Numbered from the stretch's first letter, positions 46,130 to 60,159 are shown. The stretch is 64,000 nt of DNA from Poecilobothrus nobilitatus (GCA_947095535.1 OX352774.1:261365843-261429842), one strand, 5' to 3'. Notes: generated by a model from the letters alone, not told the origin. A program made the numbers and translations.

Positions 46130-47944
46130 AACAGATTCAAAAAGTAAAAAACAACCCTTATTTAGGCATGATTTTTAGAAAAATCTGTTTTAAAATCTAT
46201 TATTGCTTAAATCGCAATGCAGCCTCTGAATCTTTTGTTTTAAAATCCTTTTTATACCTATATTACTAAACTGAAGTTCTTTAAGTCTTAGAATGAATAT
46301 AAATGTATACTTAATAAATTAAATACAAACTAAAGTAAAAGATTTTATTGTAGACTTTCCAATTTTAGAGTCTATGGATTAAACTAAGTATATTACAACG
46401 GTTTTCACTATAATGTTATCAGATCATTTTCCACTTTAGAGAAAAATAGTATAGTGATAGTACAGTATTTTTTTTTTAAAAACTTTTACCGAAAGAGGGT
46501 TGTTTTTGATTCAGTCGTAACATAAATTCCTATTACGAAACAAAAGTTCAATTAGAAATTGTATAAAATGATCGTTATTAAAATAACGGTAAAAATGTAA
46601 ATTTATTCATTCTTTAAAAAGAACAACAAAAGGTAAAAAACAAAATCGACATTTTTATCTTTAATTCGAGAATATTTCCTTGGGGGTTCTGTTACTAATA
46701 CCACTATCACAAAATTAAAAAAAATAAAGGATAAAAATAAAAAAAAAAAAAGTTGGAAAAGAAAAAATAAAAAAAAAAATAAAAAAAAGTTAAAAAACAT
46801 CTGAATTTCTGTTCGCGTATTGAAAATTATCTCTTGATTATTTTGTCTATCTATTTGCTATGTAAGTTGTAAAATATCTACATTTATTTTTTTTCGAACA
46901 TAGACATCTACATATACTTATATGTGTACAATAAAAAATAACAAAGTTGTTGGTTTCTATTTTAATGATATTTGAAATGGTTTCAAATTAGCTAAAAAAA
47001 AACTTTTTTTTTTCCTTAATTTCTAATTTCAAAAAAAAAAAAAAAAGGAAAAATTGTTAAAAAAAAAAGTTTAAGCGATATTTTTTTCTATTTGCGTATC
47101 TTCAGATTTTCTGTTTTGTTTTTTTTTTTTTGTAAAAAATCACAGAAACATTATAGGATCGTTAGATAGAACTTATTGAATTTAAATATGAATGATGAAA
47201 ATAAGAGGGCGTAATAAGTGTTAGAGTTTTCAATAAAAAAAAAAAAATAAAAAAGTTTTTATTTTATATTTTTTTTTCGTTTTTTATTAAAGTAACTTTG
47301 GAAAATTTTCTTAATTAGATGCTCTTCTAGTGATATAAAATAAGATTTATAGCCCAATGAATAAAAAAATTAACTGAAGATTTTATTTTTTTATTTTTTT
47401 TTTTATATATTTAAAACTTCTACAAAATTAGAAATAAAGTAACGAAAAACTTTTACTAATTAGAAAATTTCATATTTTTTTTTTTTTTTATTATTACAAT
47501 CTAGTTCTAAGAATGCTTAACATTAATTTCAAGATATAAGTAAAACAGAATTTTAAATTTATTTATTAACGGTGAATAAATAATTGGAATGTAATTTATA
47601 TTAATCTAAGATTTATAAATTTTTTATTTATAAAAATTCTCTTGATATTAAATTATAATTGTAACTTCAGATTTATTATCATGAGTTTCAAAATGTCTGT
47701 AGCTAGACCTAGTATAAAATATAGTATATTGTACAAGCTAGCTTTTGCCTGAATAAAATAACAATTTGAAATCGTTTTTTAATATTCCATTAACAGAAGG
47801 AAATTCAATTCAAATACCGTATTTTATTGCAAATTGAAACCTTAATTCGAAATTTATTCGGCCAAAAATTGAACGATATTTTGTTAAACAAATTAAAATT
47901 TTATAATATTTTTCAAACATATTTAAATTGAAAGGATTTTAATA
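46130..47944. other. AT-rich DNA, nothing recognised
   Basis: Poly-A and poly-T blocks (46730-46800, 46985-47060, 47230-47290, 47380-47480). The frame at 46603-46800 translates such a block. Confidence 0.6.
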
Positions 47945-48235
47945 GGCATAATCGACACAGGAATGTGTAAATGTTGTGGGCAGGAGGTAGAGACAGTATT
48001 AGACGTATTTTGCCAATGACGGACGCTGGTATCTTAAGGTAGTTGTGCTCTACCTTAGTAGAGGACAACTAAAAAGATTTCTCCAAAGTGAGAGCTCTTC
48101 ATCAGAGGGACCATCGTTTGATTCTTTATTGGCATTGACTGGCATGATGAGTCGCAGAGCCTAAGTTTAAGGTTAACTAACTATTCTTCTTGCCAAAACG
48201 TAACAATAACAACAAAAGGCTTTTTACATTAAGTA
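47945..48235 (+). pseudogene. non-LTR retrotransposon 3' end of a different lineage
   Basis: A frame reads GMCKCCGQEVETVLDVFCQ, then stop. This matches the C-terminal zinc-binding motif of LINE ORF2 proteins (C-x2-C with the later Cys, His replaced). Remnants consistent with the usual downstream segment follow: GATTTCTCCAAAGTGAG, GGACCATCGTTTGATTC, TTGGCATTGACTGGCATG. The 3' tail TAACAATAACAACAAAAGG is A-rich and unlike the (AATCT)n tail of the other LINE, so this is another family, perhaps Jockey/BS-like. Short, stop-containing and inactive. Confidence 0.65.
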
Positions 48236-49369
48236 TTCATCGAATTTATTTCAAAATTTTCTAGTGGAAAGTTTTTTTCCTTTTTTTACTATTGCTATAT
48301 TTTTTAAATTTTAAGGATTCTTTTTTTTAAGTTTCCTCATCAAAAAATTGCAGAAATGTATATTTTATGTTAATTTACATATTTTATATATTCATTTATA
48401 TATATATATATTTTTTTTAAATTTTGATGTTTCCGTCAAACGGTTTTATCAAATAGTCCTAACTCTAAATTTTATAATCTTAATTCAGCGAAAAATCAAT
48501 AAATCCTTTTAAAAACAACTAATACAATATCAGAATTTATTTTTTACAATACATTTATTGTAAATAATAAATCACAAATAACAAAAAAAAAAAAATTCGT
48601 TTTAAAAAAAAAAAAATATTTATAATCCGTTCAGTTGCCATTAAATTTAATGGAAACTCTAATAAAAAATACAAAAAAATGAATTGAAAATAATATCAAA
48701 AAAAAAAAAAAACTTATGTTTCATTATATACATTTAGCCATATATGTAGAATAAAATATAAAAATAAATAAAAACATACATTACATTGCATAATAATAAA
48801 ATTTTACATCCTGTTCATTTGTTTATTATTTGCGCACAATTTGTCCTTGAATTAAAAGGAGTTTTCCATTACAATTACATGCAATTTTGTGTTTTTATTG
48901 AAAATCGCTTCAAGTTTTTTTTTTTTTTGTTTTTTTGTTTGTATTTATGTATGTGTGTGTACTGTGTATTTATTTATATAATAATGTTTTTAATGTTTCA
49001 TTTAATGATTCAATATTTCTATTATATTCATTTTTATTTTATTCGAAAAAGAATTAGTAAAATGGTTTCCTGATTACTTTGTTTCAACCCAGACCTTTAA
49101 ATTGAATTTGAAACATTTTAACGCTGGAAAAAATAAATCAAATTTTTACCGTTATCATCAAATATCAGTTTTTATATTATAATAAAATAATAATTTTTTA
49201 GCAATTAAATATATAGATATAATTTTTAGTTACTTATTTTAGTTACTTATTTTTTTTCTTCTAAAATATTGGAAAGTGCCATTTAGGTGTCTCATAAATT
49301 TATTATATAGTATTTGAACTAATACTTACTTAACTGTTGTAAAAACTTTTAGTTTTTCGTTTTATTGAT
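48236..49369. other. AT-rich DNA, nothing recognised
   Basis: TA-rich and A-rich tracts. The 95-codon plus-strand frame at 48786-49073 is hydrophobic and Phe/Tyr-rich, with no recognisable motif; it is most likely chance in T-rich DNA. Confidence 0.55.
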
Positions 49370-49770
49370 AAAGGCTGAGATAATGCGTCGAAAATCACTA
49401 GACTCTAGTGGACCGTTAGTGGACCTTCAAAACCTATTTAAAGAGTTGGTGTTAGTTTTCTGTATAAAATTTCCATAGATTTATGCAAAGCTGATATTTT
49501 TTTTTTTAATGCATTTCTCTGCCGCATAAATGTGGACAGGAAAAACAGCCTTTCCTGTTCAGGCGTGGCTGTAAATGTCGTAAGGGGGAATAACTCTTAC
49601 GACGTGGGTGGGATTCGAAACCACACTACCTCGGTGTTCACAGCGTATTTTATACGCTCATACCCACTACGCCATCGAGATCCCAGCTGATATTGTTTTG
49701 ACGAGAAAGTTTTTAATGCTTCTTAGATCCGAGAAGTCAGACAGATGAAAGCGTTTTCCTAAAATCTATC
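49370..49770 (+). repeat. unidentified dispersed repeat, copy 2, interrupted by a SINE
   Basis: Left part (49370-49498) has GACTCTAGTGGACCGTTAG and GTGGACCTTCAAAACCTA; the right part (49685-49770) has TTTTAATGCTTCTTAGATCC and GAGAAGTCAGACAGATG. Together they parallel 41805-41995. The SINE at 49499-49684 lies between them, so this repeat is older than the SINE insertion. Confidence 0.55.
49499..49684 (-). mobile_element. SINE family A, copy 4, with target-site duplication
   Basis: Full-length at 186 bp, minus orientation. From the right: GATCTCGATGGCGTAGTGGG, GTATGAGCGTATAAAATACG, CTGTGAACA, B-box-like GGTTTCGAATCCC, ACGTCGTAAGAGTTATTCCC, GCCACGCCTGAACAGGAAAG, CACATTTATGCGGCAGAGAA and an A-rich tail (T run at 49499-49508). 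AGCTGATATT occurs at 49489-49498 and 49685-49694 as the target duplication. The intact order defines the family. Confidence 0.9.
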
Positions 49771-50742
49771 ATTACCCAAAACCTAAAATCTAAAATCACA
49801 TTACTCAAAACTATTAATCTATAGAAAACTGTTACGAATGGATTTTTAATAAAATTTAATATAAAGTTTATGATAAATTTAATATTTTATAGATTTAATA
49901 TATACAGGCAGATCTTACTCTCCTATCACTTTGTAAGTGTTAGTCTCGTACCTTAACAACAAATCAAATAAAATAAATAAATTTTAAAATACGTCTTTTC
50001 TTTTAAGTTTATGTCAAGGATTAATACATTTAAAAAGGAACTTTAAAGTTATAAATTATTTTTTATTTTATCAATAAATTTTAGAAATGTAACCTAAAGA
50101 ACGGTATGTACTTAACGGTATGCACCTTTGGGATGTTTTGGATAGTAAAAAAAAACAAAAAATAAAAAATACAAAAAAATTAATATTTTTTTCGTATTAC
50201 TTTTTCGTCTTTCTCTTTCTCTCATGACCGACTTTTTAACGGACAAATCAAAAATATAAAATAATTAAAAATGAAATATGATCGATGTGCAATAATCGGA
50301 TCATAACAAAAAAAAAAAAACAAAAACAATTTCAATTTTTATGAGAGAAGCAGTAAAGCTATTTGTGATTGTTTAAGTATTCCGGTTGTCATCAACATTG
50401 AAATACCTTCAATGTTTTAAATTTAAATGGAGTTGTATACCATTGAAACTACTTTACAAGTAATAACAATGCCAATAACAATAACCAAACAAAAAAAAAA
50501 AAATTATTTTTAAATTTCTGAATTCTTAAAACAGAATATCAAATCAAACAAAAGCCTGGTACAGTTACATTAACAACAAAAATTAAAAAAAAAGGAAAGA
50601 AAGAAAGTTGTATTATCCTTTGGGACTATTACTTTTTTTTGTTTTTGCTTTTGTTATTATTTGTGAGTGCAATTGGTTGTATTGAGACACGTATATACTT
50701 TTTGTGTATCAAAATTTTTACATACATATAGAATATGCATTC

Positions 50743-50782
<40 letters not shown>

Positions 50783-53700
50783 CAAGTAAAATTACATATT
50801 CACTCCGTTATGAATGTTGTAAAATAATAATAAAAATTGTGCAATACCGAATCGAAATGAAAACAAATGTATATTGAAATTTTATTATTTTAAGTTATTT
50901 TTCCCTGTTGGAAGTGATAAGATAAAGGTATGAAAGCAAAGAAAAAAGTATGAATTTTAACTCTTATTTGAATAGAAAAGTCAGATGAAAATTTTGTTGG
51001 AATACCAAAGGTATTAGAGGATGTTTTGTTGATTGATTTTTTTTTTTTTTTTTATATATATAAAATGACAAATAAAAGTTTTCAGTGGTAGAAAAGGGAA
51101 TAGAAAAAGCTCGGTTGTTTTCCCATACTTTAATTTCATGATACTTTATTGAAGAATAGTTTTTATCTTGTTGGAAAGATTACTATACGAATATTTTGTG
51201 GTCATTCAATCCACATTTAATCTAATTCAAAATTTTTTATAGTAAATAATAGATAATAAAATTTTTTTATATAACGTACCTAAATTACAAGTATATATTA
51301 TACTGAAATTGAAAAATGTAATAATCCTTTTTTATTACACCAAATTTAAAATACCCACTCGAATTTTTATAGTGTCTGAAATAAAATATACTTATCATCT
51401 TTCTTATAATAAAAAATATTATTAATACATTATAACATTAAAGATGTGCAATTTAGGTTTAAAAATATTTATGGCAGTTATATAAAAGTTTGGGCCGAAT
51501 AATTTACAAGTACATTTGCTATAATATTATTTTACTTGTCTATTGCTAATTTCATTGGCGTAGCATAATTATTTCGAAAGGTATGTAAACCGGGTTCAGA
51601 AACTTGTAAAGCAGCTACTTGATAATATTATACTATAATGATTTGAAAGTTGTGCTTGTATACTGTTATTTAACTTAACAATTTCAATTTATAACCTTCT
51701 ATATAATCTTATTTGTTTTGAAGATAAGTAAACTGGGTCTAGAAATTTGTATTGCAATCAACCAGGCGTCAAATCAAAAGGCGTAATCTGATTTAATAAT
51801 ATTTTGGTACAATTTTATGATATTAACTTTTAGTTTTTAACTTGTCATGATCCAATCCACACAATTGAGCTTATATCTATAATACCTATGCTACAAATGA
51901 AGTAGTAATTTCAATAAACCATGACTATTGTTTATACTGATATAAAAAAAATGACATTTTAATCCGATAAAATATGATCTTAAATTCTTAACCTTAAAAA
52001 TCTATTTTATTATAGGGAAGCCCCTTAAAAAAATTATGTAATATTGGATTTTGTATATGAAAAATTTAAAATTTAATGATTTGGTAGTCTTAGAAAATTA
52101 AAGTGTAGTAAAAATTTTTTATTTAAATATAAAACAATAATTAGATATCGTTTCAAAATCATAATTTCTTAAAAGGTGTTGTATACAAAACAAAAGAATA
52201 ATGTACATAATATATTCCCGAAATTGTACAGATTTAAATGATATCTACTTTCCTATTATTCTTAAATTTCTTGAAACAATTAAAAAAAATTATAGAATAA
52301 ATTTCATAAAATCATGAAATGAAACAAACATTAAAATAGATAAAAGGAAGTAAATAAAAATCTGGATACCTTTTATTCACTGTTATAGTTTATGAGGCGA
52401 CTCAATCTGTCCATTACAAATTGAAGTTGAAAATAGAAAAAAAAAGAAAAAAACAATAAAATCCACACAAATAAAATCAAAATATAATATATTTTAAGTT
52501 TGTTGTTATTTGGAATTTCCTCTTCCTGAAAAATTTTCTATATGACATTTCTTCATTCATTTCCTAACACGAACATGAATACTAAAAACATAATATGTTA
52601 AATGAAAAAGAATTTTAAGTATAAGTAAGAGAATAGAAACAATGGTTCTCTAATGTAAAATTACATTGAAAATTTTCTTTTTTAAAATAAAACAAAGGAA
52701 AATTCATGAAAAATGTACATTCAAGAACAGGATACAATTGAATTCATAAATACGAAAAAAAAAAAAAAAAAAATCAAAATAAAAATAAAAATTCTGAATT
52801 CTTATTTTTACAATGTTATTGCAAAAATCCTACCATCTTCAAATGTTGCAATAATCTGTTCTACTAATGGTATTGATGTTTAAATGCACTTAAAATGTTA
52901 TACGATGTACAATGTATGCTATCAACAGAAGGACATAAAATTCTAAAGCAGAAAATAATAGTTTTTTTTTATATTGCGAACCGATTTTTTATTAATATCA
53001 AAAACTTACCATAATGTTTGATTCATTATTTGCACCGTTAGATCCTCTATTATTATAGGCAATATTAGATCTTAAATATATAGGTACCTTATCTTTCAGG
53101 ACTTTGGCAACTTTATTTATAAATGTCTTCGAAGAGAAATTTTAATTTGTGTATTGACATAACATAAATAATGTGCAATAGCAAGCGCGCATTAAGGTTC
53201 ACTGTTCTAAGTATAATGCAGGTTGACAGTATGCATATGTTAGTCTAACTGTAACGAGATTGTTTTAAGTTGCACAAGTTTTTTCTGAACAAGATATGTG
53301 ATAATTATTATATTCTTTTGAATGCATGCTGTGTGTTCTATACCTTTGAAATGAAATTAAAATTTAATGTCGTGAGTTCAAATATCCACAGTTGTAAAAT
53401 TACCAGCAATAAATTCGTTTCTTCAAATTCGATTCATCATATTTAAATGTATGATGTTTATGGTATTTTAAATAATGGTTGTAGTTTACCGATCGCACTA
53501 ATGGCGTGGTGATTAAATCCTGATTTTTTAAATGGAAAGGTATTACTTTTAAAGACCGGTCAGCTAATATACATTAAAAAGAAATTGAAACTTTGTTCTA
53601 ATATTAATAATAAGCAACTTTAAGTGAATATCTTATACTTCTTATAGGAATGGAAAGACAAAAAAAAGGTTTCCAACACCTGACATTTTGCAAAAAAAAA

Positions 53701-53828
53701 ATTTAAAAACAAATGAAAGAACTTTAAAGACAATGTTCTCGTAAAGAATGGATTTTATTTAAATGAATCAAATGTTACAAACTTACCATATTTGTACAAA
53801 AATTGTATAAACATTTTTTTTTTCTATA

Positions 53829-53869
<41 letters not shown>

Positions 53870-55045
53870 GGAGATTGTCATGATTTCTAACATTAAATCA
53901 GATTCTATACGAGCTCTTCTTATAAAATACTTACAATTCTTATTCAAGTCCATATATTAGAGTGGTTATTTTATAATATAAAGGATTTCTAGTCGGTTTA
54001 AAATTTCAAACGTACAGGAATATTTTTTACCAAATTAAGATTGCCGTATTATCTTAATTTTGTATTTCATTATTAATCCTTAAATTGATTTTTATTTCAA
54101 AATCTTAATTTGAAAAATAATTTTTCACGTTGGTGGTCCTAAAATTTTTATTTATACAAGAAGCGATGATGATTCAATTATGTAAAAGTAAATAAAATAT
54201 ACTGGCATCTGTTGACATTCCATCTATGGATATAATCTGCGTGGATTTTAAAGATTTTTTTTTTGCTTTAGATTATAACAAAGAATTTATCTTCTATAGG
54301 GTATAAATAAATGAGTGCCTAGTAAGTATTTATTTAGATGTGAACAGAAAATTGTAGAACATAAATTGTGGATGTGTAGGGAATTATTTAAAAACCAAAG
54401 TTGTTCTTAAAGATTTTTTTTGTATTTTAAACATTTAAATATTAAGTTTAAGTATTTTTTTATTTAATTTGTTTATAAAAATATGATTAGGTACCAGAAT
54501 TCTATTAAATTAATATTTTGATTTATTCTTGATATTTTTCAGTTTTATTTTAAAGAAATTAAATTAAAATTCAGATTAATAAATTTGGGCATTTAAATGT
54601 TCCCTTCTAAATTTTTGAATAACATAATTATTTAAATTTGTATAATTCTGTCTTGTAATAGTTCTACAAATTCTACATATTGGAAGAAGAAATAATCTTT
54701 TAGAATCTATTTCATGCTTTAACTAAAAATCGAAACTATTTGTATAGTTTTTTTTTTGCATATGTCAGAATATGTGAGAATCTTGAAAATATCATACAGA
54801 AAAACGCAATAAATAATGATGGAAGCAAACTGTATATTGCCGGTGAAAACGCAGAATTTCGTCATTATTTGGGGAATTTTTTATGTGTCAATGGTTTTAC
54901 GAACATATAGAGAGAAAAAAAATTGTGTTCAACGATGATAGATACATTAGCATTTTCGATCTTTGTTTTTTATAAAACAATATACCCAAACAAGTTTATA
55001 ATACTAACGCACTGATTAGAAAAGTTTTGAGAAGTGTAAACGAAA
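49771..55045. other. AT-rich DNA, no gene recognised
   Basis: TA runs at 50743-50782 and 53826-53866, the longest in the window. Two donor-like ATGGTAAGTTT strings occur on the minus strand (about 53004 and 53783), without matching acceptors. No protein-like frame is present in either strand. Confidence 0.6.
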
Positions 55046-55972
55046 CAAGGCAGAATGTAAACAAAGAATTTTTAAAAGCGCACATTTTGCAAAAGACAAT
55101 AAAACAGTTTGGAGTTGAAACATGCACCAAAATTTCTAAGTCTTCTTAAAATTTTATATTTTTTCAGTTTTAATAAAACTATTTTTACGACTGGTTTTTA
55201 AGATATTTGACAGGTGCCTAAGTTACAGGTAAAAAATGGGAAATTTTAAAATTTTGGCACCGAATACTTCTTATAGAGGAGGTGAGCCAAAAAAAATTTC
55301 CAGACAACTTTTGCTAAATGCAGAAAGATTGTTCTTTCCCAGAATTTCAAGCCTCTATCTAAAACCGTTACGAAAATATGAAGTAAGATAAATTTTAAAA
55401 ATATAACGGTAAATTTAAATACCAAATTTAAAAAAAAATTGTATAATTTTAATATCGATTTATAAAATTACAAAAAAAACTTTGTCGTTTGGCATTTAAA
55501 AATAGGGCTTTTCAAAATTTGAGGAACAGTAGCAGGATGCTATCATAATTCCAAAAAAAATTTAAAAGTTATAAAATGCCAAACAATAAAAAAAAAAAAC
55601 AATTAAAAAAAAAAATTCGAAAATTTCATAAGAAAATGTTTTTGCTTGTCATCAAATTTTAAATTTTGGGATTTTATTGGTGGAATTTTTTTTTTAATTT
55701 TTGTTTTTTGGAGTCTTTTTTCTCAAATTTTTTATTTGTGTTTTTTACTTTTTGGAATTAAGTAAATAGTATTTTGGAAATGGAAGTTTTTTTTTTGGAA
55801 TATCGTAACCAACCGACTATAGCTCCGTAATCGGTGAGACTACACAAAAATTTTGTTACACAACATTATTTTTTTCAAAAGATCTATTGTTAAAATTTCA
55901 TTTTTTTAAACTGACAGGCAGAGAAAAACTAATTGACAAAATTTTTGAAATTTTTTTTAAAAAATGTGATAA
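55046..55972 (+). mobile_element. family Z repeat, copy D
   Basis: Begins AAGGCAGAATGTAAACAAAG and TTTTTAAAAGCGCACATTTT, includes GGTGCCTAAGTTACAGGT and CAAGCCTCTATCTAAAACCG, then AGCTCCGTAATCGGTGAGAC near the end. It finishes with AAAAACTAATTGACAAAATT and AAAATGTGATAA. The GGACGGACG run is reduced to GACAGGCAGAG. About 200 bp of T- and A-rich sequence at 55580-55800 looks like an insertion or expansion. Confidence 0.6.
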
Positions 55973-57404
55973 CTTGTTATTAACTTGATCAAATTATTGT
56001 AGAACCGTTTTTGTGGAAATGAAATAGTGAAATAAATTTTCATATACGTGATCTGTATTAATCATTTAAGTGACTGTCCCCTATAAAGACATAAAATATT
56101 TATTATTATTAACGAACTGTTAATTTTTGCCTCTACTATGAAATATTTCTATATATTTATAATTAAACTAAAATATTTCTTATCACTTATACAATTCTAA
56201 AAAAAAATTTTATTTAATTCAGATCTAATTGAAAGATTAAAATAGACAAAATCTGTAAATTTGAAGAAAATGGATAACTTAATATGTAATAAAAATATAA
56301 ACCTTTTAATTTCAAATAGAGACTGATATGCTCTGTTGTTCTTTTTAGGGTTAAACTTTAACTAATATACCAGTTACTAAGTAAATTATTTTTACAAAAT
56401 TTAAAAAATTATGAAAGTTATATTTTAAATAAAATATTTTCATGATTTTAATATTAATTTAAAAAAAAAAAAAAAAAGAAATTTTAAAAGTTATTAAAAA
56501 AAAAACAAGCTCTAGTAAAAAATTATATTTTTGTTTTTTTTGGTTAAGATATTATTTTTCAGTTCAAAAAAGAATAATTTATTATTTTATTCCTGAACAA
56601 AATGGATTTAAAAAAAAAAAAATAAACAAAAAAAAAAAAAAAGTAGAGATATGAGATAAACTCAAAGAAAAATATTGATATCTTTGTATCACTTTATATT
56701 CCTTTTAAATCCATTTGACATACAGATGGGTTCCATACAATTTGTTGGATTAAAATGTAATTTTTCACATATCCTAGACAGTAGTGTAAATATAGATAAA
56801 TAATTTTATATACATATTATGTTTGTATATAATATATTGTATTTTGTTATATCCTTGTATACATGTGCCTAATATTAAATAAAAGCAAAAAAAAAAGAAA
56901 AAAAAAAGTTATCATATGTATAGAAAAAGGATAATGTCGTTTTAATAATATAAAATAATATTATATTTTACACAATTATTTAGGTATGTATAAATAATTA
57001 CACAAACATTTATGTATATATGTATATAAGAATAATGTAATATATATTAAAAATATGTATGCAAAAATTCATTTTTTTTCTTTTTTTTTTTTTGGAAAAT
57101 TTTCATCCATAAAAAATAATAAATTTATGTAATAATAAATTAATAAATGTATATATAATGTGTGTATAATATATATATATATATTTTAGGGATTGGATCT
57201 GCCTTATAAAGAGAGTAAATTTACTGTAATTTCTCATGTTTTTATAATTAAGAACAGTTTTTATATTTTTTTAAAAGATATCGAAACTTGAATTCTTTTG
57301 AAAAAAATACCGTTATACAATTCGCTATGTAAAATTAAATATTTCAAGTCTATCCATTTGTACAAAAATTATAAATCTGTAAATTTTTGTTTCTTTGAGT
57401 AAGG

Positions 57405-57790
57405 ATGGTGAGAATTATCCAAAGTTACTGGACGCAACATCGATTTGCCGGACTTTACCTCACTAAAAATACCATATCCGACTTAAAAGGTCAAAATTAG
57501 TCTTAGAAACTAATCATTAATTTTGCGTAGATCTGCTGAAGCCAGATACTTCTTTGAAGCTTATTTATATTTATTGCTAAATCTAGTGGCTTAGTTCTTT
57601 TCAACCATTTATGGAATTTTCGAAACGAAGATGTTTTGATGCTTCCACATTTATGTGGTTTTCTGAATTGATCTTATGTTTTAGTGGATGTTTTTTTTTT
57701 TATTTCTTTGTTCATCCTAGAAATCTCTCTCTAGGGTACCTATGTTACACGAAATTTCGTACATACTAAGGAGCACTTGCCATGTTATGT
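57405..57790. repeat. unassigned moderately G+C-rich patch, probable old transposon
   Basis: Contains GGACGCAACATCGATTTGCC, GCTGAAGCCAGATACTTC, TAGTGGCTTAGTTCTTTTCA and CTCTCTCTAGGGTACC. Composition differs from the flanks, and all six frames are closed within short distances. It may be a decayed transposable element; no family could be named. Confidence 0.35.
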
Positions 57791-59454
57791 AAAATTTTAT
57801 TCTGCAAAATTTGGATGCTCGGAAAATTTGTTTGTTTGGCATAACCTAATAGCCTCATATTAAATATGAAACGTGTTGTATTCTGTCAAATTTTAATGTT
57901 GTCTTGCAAATTCGGTTTGTCTCTTTAAAATTCGATGAGATTGATACTTTTAAAAGTGATATTATTAATTAAAAATGAAGCTGGTCAGAAATCCCATTCG
58001 CTTTAAAACCTTACTAAGTTAAAGTTTTTCCTGCAAATAGTAAATTTAAACGTAGAAATTTGTAGGTTACTATGCTTATAGATTTTGTATTTTTTGTCTG
58101 TTAATTCAAAATCTTATACACTGCCATTTTGTCTTAAATATTCCCTCCATTCTATACAATATGTAAATATATATTCCTTATTTATTAATATTTAATGCAT
58201 ACTAGTTAATATTTTACCATTTTTTAATTTTAATGACAGTTTTTAGTTAGCTATAATAGGTGAAAATTATATAAAAGTATTGTGATTTTTAAACTGAATC
58301 TTACTACTTCTTTGAAATAAATGTTTTACAACACTAAACTTATTTATACTGTGAATATAAAAACTTTTGGAAAAAGACACATCAATTTGTAAAGTAAAGA
58401 TAAAGCTTGATGAGAAAATTCATCATTTCTCTATGTATGTACAGTACACCCTTATTTAATTCATTTTTCTGGAAATTTTTTTTTTTTGTTACAAAAGCAA
58501 AAAAAAAGCAAAAAATTATTCCTATGCTAACATTAATTTAAGAAGTTTGCACTTCTCTTATAATACATTAATACTTTTATAATAGATGTCAGTTTAACCA
58601 AATGGAACACAAAAAAAAAAATTAAAATAAAGGGGACAATTTTTAGTTAATCTATCCCTAAAATGATTTGGGTTTTTTTTTTTTTTTTTGTATTTTTCTT
58701 TTGTTTTATGGAATTTTCAAATGAATTATAGAAGTAATTCATTTTCTTTTCGTTAGGATTTATTTGACAAACAAGTCATTTTTAATTCATGTATGTTAAT
58801 TCTGAAAAAAAGAAAAATTCTTTAGTTATTAAAACTTATACGATATAATTATGATGGTACACATATAACACAGTTTTTAATAAATTGTCTTAAACAATTA
58901 ATGTGAAAAAATTTTGTTAAGAAAAATTAATTCCTTAACTTTAGTATATAAATTCGAAAGCTTAGAGTATCAGATGTGTCCACTTTAACCAATTGAAAAT
59001 TTTTATTGCTTTTTGTTGTCACAATTTTTCCATATTACTAATGAAGGTTGCGTTATTCCTATTATTCCTATTATTTTAATTCCTTATTAAATAAGGAATC
59101 TGGATTTTACGGAAATCAATTCCAAAAAAAAAAAAAACATTACGTTTCCCATATAACAGATATCACAAAGTCGAAAATGACGGTACTAAAAATGTCCTGA
59201 ACAGACAGGGTTTCTAATACCAAAGTATTGAGAAGGGTAAACAATAACCTTGAGTTGTCATTAAGCATAAAAAAAAGAAAAGCGGCATATTTTCCTTACA
59301 TTAAATGAAATTTAATTCAGTCAATTAATGAACGGCCTTACAAAAGATTTTGTTCTTTTACTTTTGACAGCCTGTCAGTTTTTAAGCAAATAAATTATGA
59401 AGTTAAAGAGCAATGATTTTGTTTTTTTTTTATTTAGGTTCTAATTGCGTCTTT

Positions 59455-59484
59455 TTGAGTGATTAAGTTTACTTAATCACTCAA
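59455..59484. repeat. perfect inverted repeat, 14-bp arms and 2-nt loop
   Basis: TTGAGTGATTAAGT is followed by TT and the exact reverse complement ACTTAATCACTCAA. There is no T tract or gene context to suggest a terminator. It may be a foldback relic or a cruciform-prone site. Confidence 0.9.
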
Positions 59485-60159
59485 TAATATGCAATTAGTA
59501 CCAAGCTATAATTTTTGCCTTCAATTTTCAATTGAAGAATTCTCCATGACGTCTCAATTTAAATGTGTTTTTAGTGATTTAATAATGATTAGGTTATACA
59601 CCAACACACATATAAATACCTAGCATTTTAAACCTTTTAAATTTTAAATTTCAAGGATTGTTATAAAAAAAAAAGTAAATATTAAAAGAATATGAATAAT
59701 AAAAAATTAATTTACCAAAAATCATTTTTTTCTTTTCTTTTTTAAATTTTATTCAATTTTAATGAACCATGTATTAGTAAACCAAACATTTTAATGAACC
59801 ATGTAGTTTTAAAAATCGATTCAATTTTCCATTTTTAAAAAATATATGTATAAATTAATGATAAAAAATTGAAATTAATTCCCATAAAAGATTGCGGACA
59901 TTTCGTATTGTGGTTCATATGAATCTTTTTGATTTTTTATTTTTGATTCATTATTTTAAAATTCCTTCAATTTTCATTAAAGTTGAAAATTTTCTTTCAA
60001 AAAAAAATTAATTGTTTTAATTAAAAATTATTTTTAACCATTTTAAATGAATGCTGATGCTTAATAGGATATTTAAAATGGCAAAATAAATAGAAAACAG
60101 AACATTTTTCAAAGCTAAGTAACAATAATACTGAGAGGTGTCAGGTAAAGTTGTATACC

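Larger units (their letters stand above)
55973..60159. other. AT-rich DNA, no gene recognised
   Basis: Contains a TA run (57163-57184), a perfect hairpin (59455-59484) and an unassigned G+C-richer patch (57405-57790). A splice-like site at 57189/57190 opens a 30-codon frame starting GLDLPYKESKFTVISHV, but its upstream tract is alternating TA and not pyrimidine-rich. Confidence 0.5.

Noticed and set aside
45802..46140. Minus-strand frame of 112 codons
   Set aside because: Most of it is the antisense of a SINE with a target duplication.
48786..49073. 95-codon membrane-like frame
   Set aside because: Hydrophobicity is explained by T-rich DNA; no conserved motif or splice context.
53004..53795. 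Minus-strand exon between donor-like ATGGTAAGTTT strings
   Set aside because: No matching acceptor with a pyrimidine tract and no open protein-like frame between them.
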